Source: JALHSW01 sp963720675 (GTDB lineage Bacteria > Actinomycetota > Acidimicrobiia > IMCC26256 > PALSA-555). Taken from it: DNA of 64,000 nucleotides. Below are positions 36,120-45,561 of the stretch, piece after piece. The DNA lies in assembly GCA_963720675.1 (NCBI GenBank), contig CAVRGH010000007.1:124001-188000 (forward strand). Direction: 5' to 3'. Every line of letters begins with the position of its first letter. Positions within the stretch are counted from its first letter, which is position 1. Made by a program: the position numbers and the translations under genes. The notes under the pieces were generated by a model. That model saw only the letters and a list, made by a program, of their open reading frames with translations. It did no database searches and was not told where the DNA came from.

Positions 36120-36566
36120 TCACCCTCGGACGGCCAGGAAACACCAGCTCGCGATCACCGCGTCGACCGGCTCCGCATCACCCGAGCGCGCTTCCATCAC
36201 GACGTCGAGCACGACGACTGCCCGGTCGGGTCCCTTCGGCCGCACGTCGGCGAGACGGCCGCGCACTCGCACCGTCGCACCGACGGGCACCGGTGCGACG
36301 AAGCGCACCCGGTCGAAGCCGTAGTTCACGAGCATCGTGACCGAGCCGGCCTCGGGGATGCGCAGGGCGGCCCCGTGCCGGGTCAGCAGGCTGAGGAGCA
36401 GAAAGCCCTGGACGACCGGCCCACCGAATGGCCCCCGGCGGGCGCGCTCGGGATCGTTGTGGATCCACTGGCTGTCGCCGGTGGTGGCCGCATGCGCATC
36501 GACCATCGCCTGATCGATGGTCTGGGGCTCGGAGGCACCCAGGTCGGTGCCGACGGCCGTGCGCAA
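36120..36566 (-). CDS. MaoC-like hot-dog dehydratase
   Basis: About 148 residues. QTIDQAMVDAHAATTGDSQW followed by IHNDPERAR contains the catalytic D-x4-H type centre of the hydratase 2 family, and RVRFVAPVPVGATVRVRG is the usual strand. The start is doubtful: TTG 36566 is the only in-frame initiator before the previous stop. An ATG at 36602 in another frame (MIAAS) followed by an indel would give the more normal DDSWELLRTAVGTDLG N-terminus. Hydrates enoyl-CoA in (R)-specific beta-oxidation. Same strand as, and downstream of, the P450. Confidence 0.82.
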   Translation of the reverse strand: MRTAVGTDLGASEPQTIDQAMVDAHAATTGDSQWIHNDPERARRGPFGGPVVQGFLLLSLLTRHGAALRIPEAGSVTMLVNYGFDRVRFVAPVPVGATVRVRGRLADVRPKGPDRAVVVLDVVMEARSGDAEPVDAVIASWCFLAVRG

Positions 36567-36653
36567 CAGTTCCCAGGAGTCGTCGATGCGGCGATCATCG
36601 CGCCCACACGCAAGCGCCGCATCGAGGGCGTCCGACCGGAGCGGGATCGGCGG

Positions 36654-37896
36654 TCAGACGGTGGCCGGTGGGCTCGGCGTGAAGGTGCACGGGATCGCGC
36701 CGAAGAGATCGTCGTGGAACATCGGCTTCGGCACGCCGACGGGAGCCAGGTCGGGAAATCGCTCGAGCAGCCTGCCCACCGCGATCTGCCCTTCTGCTCG
36801 CGCCAGCCCCGCGCCGATGCAGTAGTGGATACCGACGCCGAAGCTGAGCAGCTTGCCGGCGTCATCACGGGTGATGTCGAAGCGATCGGGATCGGTGAAG
36901 ACCGCGGGGTCGCGGTTCGCGGCGCCGTGGGACACGCGCACGTCGTCGCCCGCCGGGATCACGATGCCTCCGAAGTCGAGATCGACGGTGGCCCACCGCG
37001 GGAACGGCACGCCGCCGACGAAGGTGAAGCGCAGCACCTCCTCGATGGCCGCGGGAAGCAGCGACGCATCCTCGCGAACCATCTCGAGCTGGGCGGGGTG
37101 CAGGAACAGCTGCACCATCGCGTTGGCGATCAAGCGCTGCGTGTTGCGACCGGCGGCACCGAAGACGACGATGACCGCGGCCACGAGCTCGTCGTGCGTG
37201 AGCGACTCACCCGACTCGTGGGCGTGCACGAGACCGCTGATGAGGTCATCGGCCGGCTCGCGCCGCCGTTCCTCGCAGAGCGCCTCGACGTACGCCGTGA
37301 GCTCCAGCGTGCTCGCGATGCCTCGTGCGAGCGCTTCGGGCGAGAGATCGGGCTCGACGAGCTTCGACATCTCCTCGAAGTCGGCGCGGAACCGATCCCG
37401 GTCGGCGATCGGCACACCGAGCATCTCGCAGACCAGGGAGATCGGGAGGGGGTATGCGAGATCATTGGCGAGGTCGAGCTCACCTCGCCCGGCAACCTCG
37501 TCGAGGAGGTCGTCGACGATGGCGAGCATGCGCGGACGCCATCGATCGACGGACTGCAGCGAGAACGCCTTGGTGACCAGCCGTCGGACGCGGGTGTGAT
37601 CGGGCGGATCGAGGAAGTTGAACGCGCTCGACACCACCCGGGCGACGCGACCCAGATCGGAGTCGGGATCGACGTCGAGCTCGCGCCAGGTCTTGTTCTC
37701 GTACCGCACGTTCGGATCGCGGCATGAATCGCGCGCAGTCCTCGTAGCGCGTGAGCAGCCAGAAGCCGTACTTCGTGCGGCACACCGGAGCTTCCGAACG
37801 AAGTCGGTTGAGGACCGCAGCGGGATCGTCGCGGTAGGACGCGTCGTACAGGTCGAACCACGGAGTCTCGGGAATCGTCGTGGTGGTCACCTTCAC
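36654..37896 (-). CDS. Cytochrome P450, one frameshift
   Basis: About 414 residues from GTG 37896. An extra C near 37721 breaks the frame (RYEDCARFM to DPNVRYENKTW). Diagnostic parts are the oxygen-binding I-helix VVFGAAGRNTQRL (AGxxT), the K-helix E-x-x-R in AIEEVLRFTF, and the haem loop FGVGIHYCIGAGLARAE. It resembles the CYP125/CYP142-like bacterial class and oxidises C-H bonds with electrons from a ferredoxin or flavodoxin, such as the one at 28541. The C-terminal half is undisturbed. It may hydroxylate terpenoid or steroid side chains. Confidence 0.92.
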
Positions 37897-38353
37897 TCCC
37901 TCGTCGATTGCCGGTCACGGTAATCGGAACTCATTGCGGCCATCACCCGCGGTGCCGACCGTGCCGCTGCCTTGCGGCCGAAGGCTCTCTCGGCGCGTCT
38001 GGCTGCTCACGACGACCGGGCCCGAACTGGAGGGAGGCGACGCCACGCAGACCCATCCCTTGCTTTCATCCGTAGTAAGCAGCGACGCGGTGGTTGGAGA
38101 CCGCGGTCACGGTGACGCGTGGTCGAGGGAACCGCGCGGCCTTGCGGTCCATAAGTGGGACCGGGAGTCGACCACCTGGCGCAGGCCTTCACGGTGCTGG
38201 CCGCTTCTGGCCACTTCTGGCCGGTCGCAAAGCCGCGGATTTTCGCGTGGGCAGACAGAAAGAATTGATTTCGCTGAGAAGCGCCCTGTCAAAACCCGTC
38301 CGAGAGCGACGAAGGGGTAGGAGGAACTTCTATCACGAGAGGAACTCGAGACC
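37897..38353. other. Intergenic, lower-GC stretch
   Basis: 457 bases between the divergent P450 and the HTH gene. No open frame with protein-like composition was seen. Composition is visibly less GC-rich than elsewhere in the second half (AAAGAATTGATTTCG-like patches). A short TTCTGGCC repeat occurs twice near 38207-38222. No promoter was identified with confidence. Confidence 0.4.
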
Positions 38354-38805
38354 ATGCTCACCGAGGACAATGAAGAGAAGGCCATCGCAGCACTCGCTGC
38401 GGGCGCATCCCTGGCAGAAGCTGCCGAAGCCGGATCGATGAGCCCGCGATCACTCCGGCGCCGACAACACCAACCTGACTTCTCCGCTCGCCTCAACGTC
38501 AGACGGGAGGTCATTTCGCGTGAGATCGATGCGAGCTTGCGAGCACTCGCTCGTCAGGCGGTGCTCGTCCTCACGCGAACCATGCAGCCAGACCGTCCTC
38601 CCAATCTTCAACTTCGAGCGGCAATTGCCTCGCTGCAGATGTGGGCGAGGACTCGAGACTTTGAACTCGAGGATCGAGTGGCACAGGTCGAGGCAATCTT
38701 CGCCGAGCAGGCAGCAACCATGAGGAACCTCGTCGCAGCGATCGAGCTAATGAAGTGTGCTGGTCAACGAGAACATCCGGCACTCCACCGAGGGGGACCA
38801 ACAGT
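38354..38805 (+). CDS. Helix-turn-helix protein similar to phage terminase small subunits, frameshifted
   Basis: About 150 residues from ATG 38354. The N-terminal segment AIAALAAGASLAEAAEAGSM then SPRSLRRRQHQPDFSARL is the recurrent HTH of terminase-small-subunit-like and related phage proteins. It is followed by two long helices with the LRAAIASLQMWARTRDFELE pattern. A base seems lost or gained near 38756, where AIELMK passes to VLVNENIRHSTEGDQQ, whose TGA overlaps the next gene's GTG (38803). The function is probably DNA binding. Confidence 0.62.
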
Positions 38806-39304
38806 GACCGGTTCATCTGCGAGGCGCCGGGACCTCACGCGGCGCCTCGATGATCTCGTGGCTTCTGCAACAGTGATCCAAGACTTCAACGGGCTAGAGG
38901 CAGACGTCCTCGCGCCCAGGCCGATGTACAGCCACGGCATCGCAGGCCCGACGCAGTTCGAGCAACTCTTTCCCGAACAACTCGAAGAAATCCGGCAGGG
39001 GCTTCTTCCCGCGGCACTCACACTACGAAGCCAGCGTGACACTCACGTGCATCCGCGAACACCCCAGGAGTGGGCAGCGCCTCTTGGAGAAGACCCAGTG
39101 CTCCCCTGGATCACAGCTTCTTCCCGGACGAGGATCTACCACCTGACGCCCCGGATGCGGTCGCGAACGTGGTGTGCCGCCAGCACGGACTATTGGCGGA
39201 AGAAGGGGCTCCGGGCAATCGCGGTTCTCGGCAGCCTTGACGGGATGCGAATGCGACAACGGTTTCGTACCTACTTCGATGAGCGGCTCGACGCGCCCAA
39301 ATGA
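38803..39304 (+). CDS. Orphan gene coupled to the HTH gene, two frameshifts
   Basis: GTG 38803 overlaps the previous stop (GTGA) and is preceded by GAGGGGGA. A natural reading is ATVIQDFNGLEADVLAPRPM, QFEQLFPEQLEEIRQGLL, then after a shift near 39113 HSFFPDEDLPPDAPDAVANV, and after one more near 39207 (in a GGGG run) LRAIAVLGSLDGMRMRQRF to the stop at 39304. I do not recognise the family. An acidic, partly helical cytoplasmic protein of about 165 residues. Confidence 0.45.
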
Positions 39305-39566
39305 CTCCGGAGGTGCGCCCGACGACTACCACCGCCAAGACGCGCGGTTGCGATTGGCGGGGTTGACAACTGAGGGACGCTCAAACTCGACGAATACCAG
39401 GCCGCGCGATTGACTGGACGGGTTGGTCGCCCATGCTCCAGCGACGAACATCCATGCGATGAGCAGCATCGTGTCCATCGAGAGGCGACCAAGCCGCCGG
39501 GATTGCCGGGTCACGAACGCGGCACCGAGCACCGCCCACGCTATAACCGGGGAGACCGAGTCTTCC

Positions 39567-40581
39567 TCAGGGACTCCCGGGAACCCGAAGGGCTCGGAGC
39601 CGCGCCCGCTGGGTTGTGTGCGGAATGACCTCCTGATCTTCGCCCCATCCGGTCCGAATGCTCCCGCTGCCGTCGTCGACCGACCACTCGACGAGCGACA
39701 TCATCGCGAACTCCTTGCCCAGCGGGAGCGGGTAGCGGCTTCGGCTGGTCCCGACGCAGTGCAGCTCGCGGCCTTCGGTGTCGACCCCGTCGAGCTCGAT
39801 CCGCTCGATCCCTCCGCTCGACGGGTCGCGACGTTGCGCCGCGTCAGCTCGGCGAGTCGGGTCGTCGTGCCGCCGCGGAACAGATACCCCCCGAAGAGAT
39901 GGAAGGTCTCACTCATCGGATCGGTCGGAGGCGCCATCGCGAACGCGAGGAAACCGTCATCGGGCGACGTCGCGCCGAAGCAGTAGCCGAGCTGCAGCTC
40001 GTACGAGCCGGATCTCGGGACGTGGGCCCCAGGAGCGGTCGCGCACCGAGATGCAGTCGACCGCGATCGATCTCGCCGCCCAGCTCGATCGTGCCGGTGA
40101 CGCGGCCATGCTGGTCGAAGTGCGAAGCGGTCTCGAAGGGTGGCTCGCCCGACACGTGCGGGATCGGCGGGGTCGATGCCGGCGAAGACGAGATCGGCTC
40201 GGAAGTCGTCGCGGCCGTCGAGGTGGTACCCGACTCGGTAGCGCATCCCGGGTTCGAGGCACGTCATCGACACGCCGGTCGGCAAGCACCACGTCGCGGA
40301 GATCAATGGTTCCGGCATCGGCTGGTGGTGAGAAGAACGCGCTGTAGGGCACGTCCCAGGGGAGCCACGCCGAGGGGTCGAACACGAAGGCTCCGCCCGG
40401 CCACGTCCCGATGTTCGGGCGCATCGTTCACGTAGAGCCAGCCGCCCAGCGATCGTTCGGCGACGTGGAACGAGAAGAACATGCCGCCTCGGTCCAGTTC
40501 TGCTCGGGGCCCGGCTCGTGCAGCTCATCGTCCGCCGCGGTGAACCGGCAGCTCCGGCTCGAACGGGAAGTCGTCGTTCAT
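39567..40581 (-). CDS. DUF7064/DUF7065-like lipocalin-type protein, at least eight frameshifts
   Basis: From ATG 40581 (MNDDFPFEPELP) to TGA 39567. The path can be followed through changes of frame: ADDELHEPGPEQNW, GMFFSFHVAERSLGGWLYVN, MRPNIGTWPGGAFVFDPSAW, LEPGMRYRVGYHLDGRDDF, then SHFDQHGRVTGTIELGG, ELQLGYCFGATSPDDGF and FAMMSLVEWSVDDGSG. This architecture is that of the AttH-like/tocopherol-cyclase-like proteins widespread in actinobacterial lipid catabolic clusters, where the role is unclear. The density of indels in a recognisable gene implies poor base calling. Downstream of, and probably co-transcribed with, the racemase. Confidence 0.65.
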
Positions 40582-40648
40582 CCTGGTTCCGTTCCTCTCG
40601 GTGGGATCGCTCGTGCATGGCTGCGTTCGCATCATCGGATCGCCCCCG

Positions 40649-41783
40649 TCACGCGCGCAGCGCACCGGAGCTCGTGCTCCGGGTGAACCCGGCATCGCCG
40701 AGTGCTTCGTCGGTGTGCTCACCCGGGTCGGGCCGGGGGTCGGGTCAGCTCCGCGGGGGTTCGCGAGAACCGGGGTGCCGGAGCTGGCTGCCGGACGCCG
40801 TCGAGCTCGACGAACGTCGAGCGGCGACGTGGTGCGGATGGGCGTCGAGCTCGTCGAGCTCCAGGACCGGCGCGACGCAGGCATCGCTGCCGTCGAACAC
40901 CGAACACCACTCGTCGCGCGTGCCGGCCGGCGAACACCTCGGCGAAGCGCGCCTCACCGAGGGCCAGAGTTCGGTGGCCGATCTGGTCGCCCACGTCGTC
41001 ACCGCTGATCCCGAGCAGGTCGAGCAGGATGCCATAGAACTCGGGCTCCACTGCCCCCACCGCCACGTAGCTTGCCGTCGGCGCACTCGTAGACCTCGTA
41101 GAACGGCGCCGCCGAGTCGAGGATGTTGGTGCCGCGTGGCCCCCATCCCGGCCCGATCGCATCCCGTGCACGAACGTGCTCAGCAGCGCGGCGCCGTCGA
41201 CCATCGCCGCGTCGACGACCTGCCCTCCCCGGAGCGCTCGCGCTCGACGCAGCGCGGCGCACGACCCCGAGCGCCAAGAGCATGCCGCCGCCACCGAAGT
41301 CGCCGAGGAGGTTGAGCGGTGGCATCGGCGGCCGCTCGGCCGGACCGAGCAGGCTCGAGCACGCCCGACGACCGCGAGGTAGTTGATGTCGTGACCGGCC
41401 GTCGATGCGTACGGGCCCGACTGGCCCCACCCCGTGGCCCGGCCGTAGAGCAAGCGCGGGGTTGCGCGCCGGGCAGGGCTCGGGTCCGACGCCCAGGCGC
41501 TCGGCGACGCCCGGGCGGAAGCCCTCGAGCAGCACGTCGGCGCTCCTCCACGAGGTGCAACACGACCCCGACGCCTCGATTCGTGCTTCAGGTCGACCGC
41601 GACGGAAGGGCGACCCCGGTTGAGCAGGTCCCACGTCGACGCAGCCGGGCGGCTCCGTCGACTCGGTCGGCCCGGTCGACGCGCACGACCTCGGCGCCGA
41701 GGTCCGCCAGCACCATGGCCGCAAACGGGCCCGGGCCGACGGACGGCGAGCTCGAGGACCTTGACCCCGTCCAATGGACCCAT
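40649..41783 (-). CDS. Alpha-methylacyl-CoA racemase-like CoA-transferase family III enzyme, many frameshifts
   Basis: ATG 41783 (MGPLDGVKVLELA) to TGA 40649. Fragments in three frames reconstruct a CaiB/BaiF-family protein of about 375 residues: LLEGFRPGVAERLGVGPEPC, STAGHDINYLAVVG, NLLGDFGGGGMLLALGV, GQVVDAAMVDGAALLSTFVH, YVAVGAVEPEFYGILLDLLG and DEWCSVFDGSDACVAPVLEL. This is the AMACR branch, which epimerises 2-methyl-branched acyl-CoA thioesters so that beta-oxidation can proceed. It is a good marker for degradation of branched isoprenoid or sterol side chains. Divergent from the phosphotransferase. Confidence 0.75.
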
Positions 41784-41933
41784 TGGTGTCGGCCACCTCT
41801 GACGGCTGTTCGGCGGCGCTCGTGGCGCGAAGGTTCAGTACCAGATCTTACTGATCCGAAGTATCATACCCGCGACCCGGAGCAGCTCGCTCGCAGCGCG
41901 ACGATGCTCCACGATCGAGGGAGGTCGCCACCG
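41784..41933. promoter_or_regulatory. Divergent spacer with imperfect inverted repeat
   Basis: 150 bases between the divergent racemase and phosphotransferase starts. An AT-richer patch contains TGATCC-N3-GTATCA (41852-41866), whose arms match at five of six positions, the size of a TetR-type half-site pair. A GGGAGG ribosome binding site (about 41919) precedes the plus-strand gene. No clear -35/-10 pair. Confidence 0.35.
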
Positions 41934-43073
41934 ATGACGTCATCCGAAGAGACCCACTCGGCGAACCTCGGGCTCTCGAACGTCGCGCCCGGCGGACGAC
42001 CCGAGGATTACGCCGACGCGCTGATGCGCTGGTTGGCGGTGCGGATGCCCGATCGGTCGATCGATCGCATCGACAACTTCGCCACACCGTCCGAAGGACT
42101 CTCGAACGAGACCGTGCTCTTCGACGTCACCGCGACGAGCGCCGGCACGCCGAGCGTCGAACGGTTCGTGGCGAGGATCCAGGCGCACGGTCAGCCGCTC
42201 GCACCGCCCCAGACGGACCGCTGCTCGAGCAGCATCGAGTTCGAGTTCCACCTCCAGTCCGCCGTCGCCACGCAGCCCGGGTTGCCCGGTCGCACCGATC
42301 GTGGGGTTCGAGCCCGACGTGTCGTTCCTCGGACGCCCCTTCTTCGTGATGGAGTGCATCCCGGGCCGGGTCCCCGGGGTCCAACCCTCGTTCCACTCCG
42401 AGGGCTTCATGAAGGACGAGGCGAGCCCCGAGCAACGGCTCCAGCTCACCGAGCGGACGATCGGCGCGATGGCCCGCTTGCACGAGATCGACTGGCGTGC
42501 CACCGAGCTCGCGGAGCTCTACGCGCGGCGTCGACGGTGATCCCGACCGCAGCTTCCATCTCGACATCTACCGCAAGGACTTCGAGCAGCAGCTCGCCGG
42601 CCGACCGTTCCCCCTCGTCGATGCCAGCGCTGGATTGGCTGACCGCGACCGATACCGGTGCGGACCGCATCGGGCTCGTCTGGGGCGACGCGCGCCTGGG
42701 CAACGTCATCTGCAGCGACGGCTACGAACCCGCGGCGCTGCTCGACTGGGAGAACGGCTTCGTCGGGCCGACGGATGCCGACGTGGGCTGGTGGATGCTC
42801 TCCGATCGCATCAACCACGACCTGCTGGCGATCCCGAGACTCGAGGGCTTCCCCACCTACGACGAGCAGCTCGCGCTCTACGAACGCGCCGCGGGACGGT
42901 CGGTGGGCAACGTCCTCTACTGGGAGATCTTCGCCGCGCTCCGCATGGCCCACGGGGTGCTCCGACTCGCGGACCGGATGGAGCAGAACGGTGCGCTGCC
43001 TCCGGAGATGGCCACCCTCGGGTTCGAGAACCCGGTGACGACACTGCTGGAACAGCTGCTCCCGCGCGGCTGA
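41934..43073 (+). CDS. Aminoglycoside phosphotransferase-family (APH/ACAD10-like) protein, several frameshifts
   Basis: From ATG 41934 with GGGAGG upstream. The reconstructed chain is about 380 residues: DNFATPSEGLSNETVLFDVT, then VGFEPDVSFLGRPFFVMECI, RTIGAMARLHEIDWRATELA, GLVWGDARLGNVICSDGYEP and ALLDWENGFVGPTDADVGWW. The ATP/Mg site shows WGDARLGN in place of HGDxHxxN and LLDWE for the DFG-like Asp, as in the ACAD10/11-associated actinobacterial branch. Breaks occur near 42290, 42530 and 42635. Related kinases phosphorylate hydroxyacyl-CoAs during beta-oxidation. Confidence 0.8.
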   Translation: MTSSEETHSANLGLSNVAPGGRPEDYADALMRWLAVRMPDRSIDRIDNFATPSEGLSNETVLFDVTATSAGTPSVERFVARIQAHGQPLAPPQTDRCSSSIEFEFHLQSAVATQPGLPGRTDRGVRARRVVPRTPLLRDGVHPGPGPRGPTLVPLRGLHEGRGEPRATAPAHRADDRRDGPLARDRLACHRARGALRAASTVIPTAASISTSTARTSSSSSPADRSPSSMPALDWLTATDTGADRIGLVWGDARLGNVICSDGYEPAALLDWENGFVGPTDADVGWWMLSDRINHDLLAIPRLEGFPTYDEQLALYERAAGRSVGNVLYWEIFAALRMAHGVLRLADRMEQNGALPPEMATLGFENPVTTLLEQLLPRG

Positions 43074-43080
43074 CCCGGCT

Positions 43081-44265
43081 TCACGCGGCGCGGCGCAGCA
43101 GCATCCCCGTCCCGAGGCCACCACCACAGCACATCGTCACGAGCGCGTGCTCGGCGTCGGCCCGCTGGAGCTCGTGGACGGCCTTCGTCACGAGGATCGC
43201 ACCGGTCCCGCCCAGCGGGTGGCCCAGACCCGATGGCGCCGCCGTTGGGATTCACGGTCTGCATGTCGGGCTCGAGCTCCTGCTCCCATGCGAGCACCAC
43301 GGACGCGAACGCCTCGTTGATCTCCACGACGTCGACGTCGCGGATCGTGAGGCCGCTCTCGGAGAGCAGCCGCTTCGTCGCGGCGATCGGACCGGTCAGC
43401 ATCAACACCGGATCACTCCCGACCAGGCACGACCCCACGATCGTCGCGAGCGGCTGCGAGACCCAGTGCGGCCGCACGCTCGCGGGTCATGAGCAGGACC
43501 GCGCCGGCACCGTCGGCGATCTGTGACGACGTGCCGGCGGTGTGGACACCGTCGGGACGCGCGACCGGTCGTAGCGCCGCGAGCGCGTCGAGCGTCGTCT
43601 CCCGCATGCACTCGTCGCGGGCCACTGCGTGCGTGGTGTCGGCTGGCTTGCCGTCGTCACCGAGGTCCGGGGCATCGACCACATGGATCTGCGCCGCAAA
43701 GCGATCCTCGGCCCACGCGCGTGCCGCCCGATCCTGGGACTCCTTGCCGAACCGGTCGCACTGCTCGCGCGTGATGTGCCACGGACTCCGCGATCCGCTC
43801 GGCGCCCTCGAACTGCGACGTCGCCTCGTAGTGGTCCCGATACCTCCGGCTGAGCGGCTTCCCCACGTACGGGTCCTTCGGGATCGTCGACCCCATCGTC
43901 ACCCGGGTCATGACCTCGACCCCACATCCGATCGCGACGTCGATCGAGCCAGAGGCGACCAACCCTGCGGCGAGTGCCGTCGCCTGCTGCGACGAGCCGC
44001 ACTGCGAGTCGACGGTCGTCGCTGCGACCTCGAGCGGGAGGCCGGCGCCCAGCCAGGCGTTGCGCGTGACGTTCATCGCCTGCATGCCCACCTGACCCAC
44101 GCACCCACCGACCACCTGCCCGACCTCGGTCGGGTCGACGCCGCTGCGCGCGAGCACCTCGGTGAGGACCTCGCCGAGCAGGTCGGCCGGGTGCATCCCC
44201 GCGAAGCCGCCGTTGCGGCGCCCGACCGCGCTGCGCACCGCTTCCACGACGACGACGTCGCGCAC
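43081..44265 (-). CDS. Acetyl-CoA acetyltransferase (thiolase), four frameshifts
   Basis: From GTG 44265. Catalytic Cys in TVDSQCGSSQQATALAAG, C-terminal active site NPNGGAIG then LGHPLGGTGAI (an inserted T near 43236 turns LG into SG), and the last Cys in MCCGGGLGTGMLL. Breaks lie near 43780, 43690, 43465 and 43236. Length after repair is about 390 residues, as for thiolase II. It releases acetyl- or propionyl-CoA at the end of a beta-oxidation round. It starts one base after the LLM gene stop, so they form a transcript, and it converges with the phosphotransferase. Confidence 0.88.
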
Positions 44266-44266
44266 C

Positions 44267-45448
44267 TCAGGCCCCGAGGTTCAAGGGCTTGCCGCCGAGG
44301 CGGACGATCACATCGGAGACGAGCGGGGTCCAATGGGCGCCGTAGCTGCGGTCGGCCCACGGCACCTCGTTGTCGAAGGACAGCTCGGTGATCCCGGCGT
44401 CGATGAACGGCTTCAGCCGGTTCGCGACCCGCTCCGGTGATCCCCACACCAGGGTCCGGTCGGTCACCTCCTCGGGCACGAAGTCGGTCAGCCCGTCGAG
44501 CATCTCGCGGGGGATCCCGGTCACCTTCATGTCCTTCGGCCAGCTCGCGGCGTCTCCGAAGGGGTGTTCGAACCCCCACTGCTTCCAGAGCGATCCGCTC
44601 TGGACGCCGGCCGCCCAGATCGACGACCACGCCAGCGCCGGGTGCCGCGCGTACTTCCACGCGAGCTCGTCGGTCTCGGCGACGCAGACGAGCACCATCG
44701 CGTGGAACCGCAGCGCCTCCGGGTCACGGCCAGCCTTCACGGCCTCGGCCTTGATGGCCGAGATCACCTGGGCGAGGTGGTCGGCGTCGTCGGCGACGCC
44801 ACCCGGGAGGTACGTCATCCAGCCGTCGCACAGCTCGCCCGCGAGCTGCTCCATCTTCGGACCACCGCCGACGACGAGCGTGCTCGGCTTCTTGCCGCCG
44901 TAGAGGGGCAGCGGGAACGTCGCCTCGTCGAGCGGCCAGAACTCCGAGGGGCGCGTCACGGGCTTGCCGCCCGAGTCCCACAGCGCGTGCATCACGCGCA
45001 CCGCCTCGAGCATGCGCGCGGCCGGCTTGTTGCGGACCTCGCCGTAGGGCTCGAACTGCTTCGCCTCACCGCTGCCGATCGCCCAGGTCGCTCGCCCCTG
45101 CGAGATGTGCGAGATCGTGAGCGCTTCTTGCGCGAACACTGCGGGGCTGCGTCGCAACGGGTCGACGACCGCGGTCTGCAGACCCGCGGTGTTGGTGAGC
45201 ACCGACGCGGCGGTCAGGAGCTCGAACGAGCCGTACCACTGCGCCGAGTGCGAGCTCACGAGCACGCTCTCGTCGTCCTCGGGTGCGACGGACCCGGGCA
45301 GCATCCCCTCCGGGTGCGTGCTCGGGAGCTGGTCGGGGAAGTTGATGAAGTCCCAGCCCTGCGCCTCCGCGACCTGCATCGCGTCGAGGGCGTTCTCGAT
45401 CGGCGGGTAGCACCGGCCCATCGTTCCGAACTGCAGCTTCGAGCTCAT
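44267..45448 (-). CDS. LLM-class flavin-dependent oxidoreductase
   Basis: 393 residues from ATG 45448, unbroken. Features are MQVAEAQGWDFINFPDQLPS, GSFELLTAASVLTNTAGLQT, ISHISQGRATWAIGSGEAKQ, and VVGGGPKMEQLAGELCDGWM, the F420-dependent luciferase-like TIM-barrel. It is larger than the usual 300 residues and similar to phthiodiolone ketoreductase / F420-dependent glucose-6-phosphate dehydrogenase relatives. It may oxidise or reduce a ketone intermediate. It has its own promoter upstream (45507-45535). Confidence 0.9.
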   Translation of the reverse strand: MSSKLQFGTMGRCYPPIENALDAMQVAEAQGWDFINFPDQLPSTHPEGMLPGSVAPEDDESVLVSSHSAQWYGSFELLTAASVLTNTAGLQTAVVDPLRRSPAVFAQEALTISHISQGRATWAIGSGEAKQFEPYGEVRNKPAARMLEAVRVMHALWDSGGKPVTRPSEFWPLDEATFPLPLYGGKKPSTLVVGGGPKMEQLAGELCDGWMTYLPGGVADDADHLAQVISAIKAEAVKAGRDPEALRFHAMVLVCVAETDELAWKYARHPALAWSSIWAAGVQSGSLWKQWGFEHPFGDAASWPKDMKVTGIPREMLDGLTDFVPEEVTDRTLVWGSPERVANRLKPFIDAGITELSFDNEVPWADRSYGAHWTPLVSDVIVRLGGKPLNLGA

Positions 45449-45506
45449 CCATCCCCCTACTGACCACTGAGCACGCCCGTGGAAGCCCGGGCGATCCGGA
45501 GTCGGT

Positions 45507-45535
45507 AGTTTAGAATGAGATCATATGAGTGTAAA
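45507..45535 (-). promoter_or_regulatory. Promoter of the LLM-thiolase transcript
   Basis: On the minus strand a TTTACA -35 (45530-45535) and TAAACT -10 (45507-45512) are 17 bases apart in an AT-rich island, 60-90 bases before the start at 45448. The spacer holds ATGAGATCATATGAG, an ATGAG direct repeat around a CATATG palindrome that could be an operator. Confidence 0.65.
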
Positions 45536-45561
45536 GTGTTCCTCGTCCTGCACTCCGAGGG

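Larger units (their letters stand above)
37897..39566. mobile_element. Low-GC islet with phage-like gene pair, possible mobile remnant
   Basis: This 1.7-kb block is markedly less GC-rich and less Arg/Ala-biased than its surroundings. It contains a terminase-small-subunit-like HTH gene coupled by GTGA to an orphan gene. No integrase, transposase or attachment-site repeat was found, so it is at most a fragment. Confidence 0.35.

Noticed and set aside
38354..39304. A single 316-residue protein
   Set aside because: The HTH gene has a natural end in another frame that overlaps a GTG start with a ribosome binding site, so two coupled genes with small indels fit better.
39326..39532. A 68-residue minus-strand frame with two hydrophobic segments
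   Set aside because: No ribosome binding site, an awkward GTG start and atypical composition. Not enough to call a gene.
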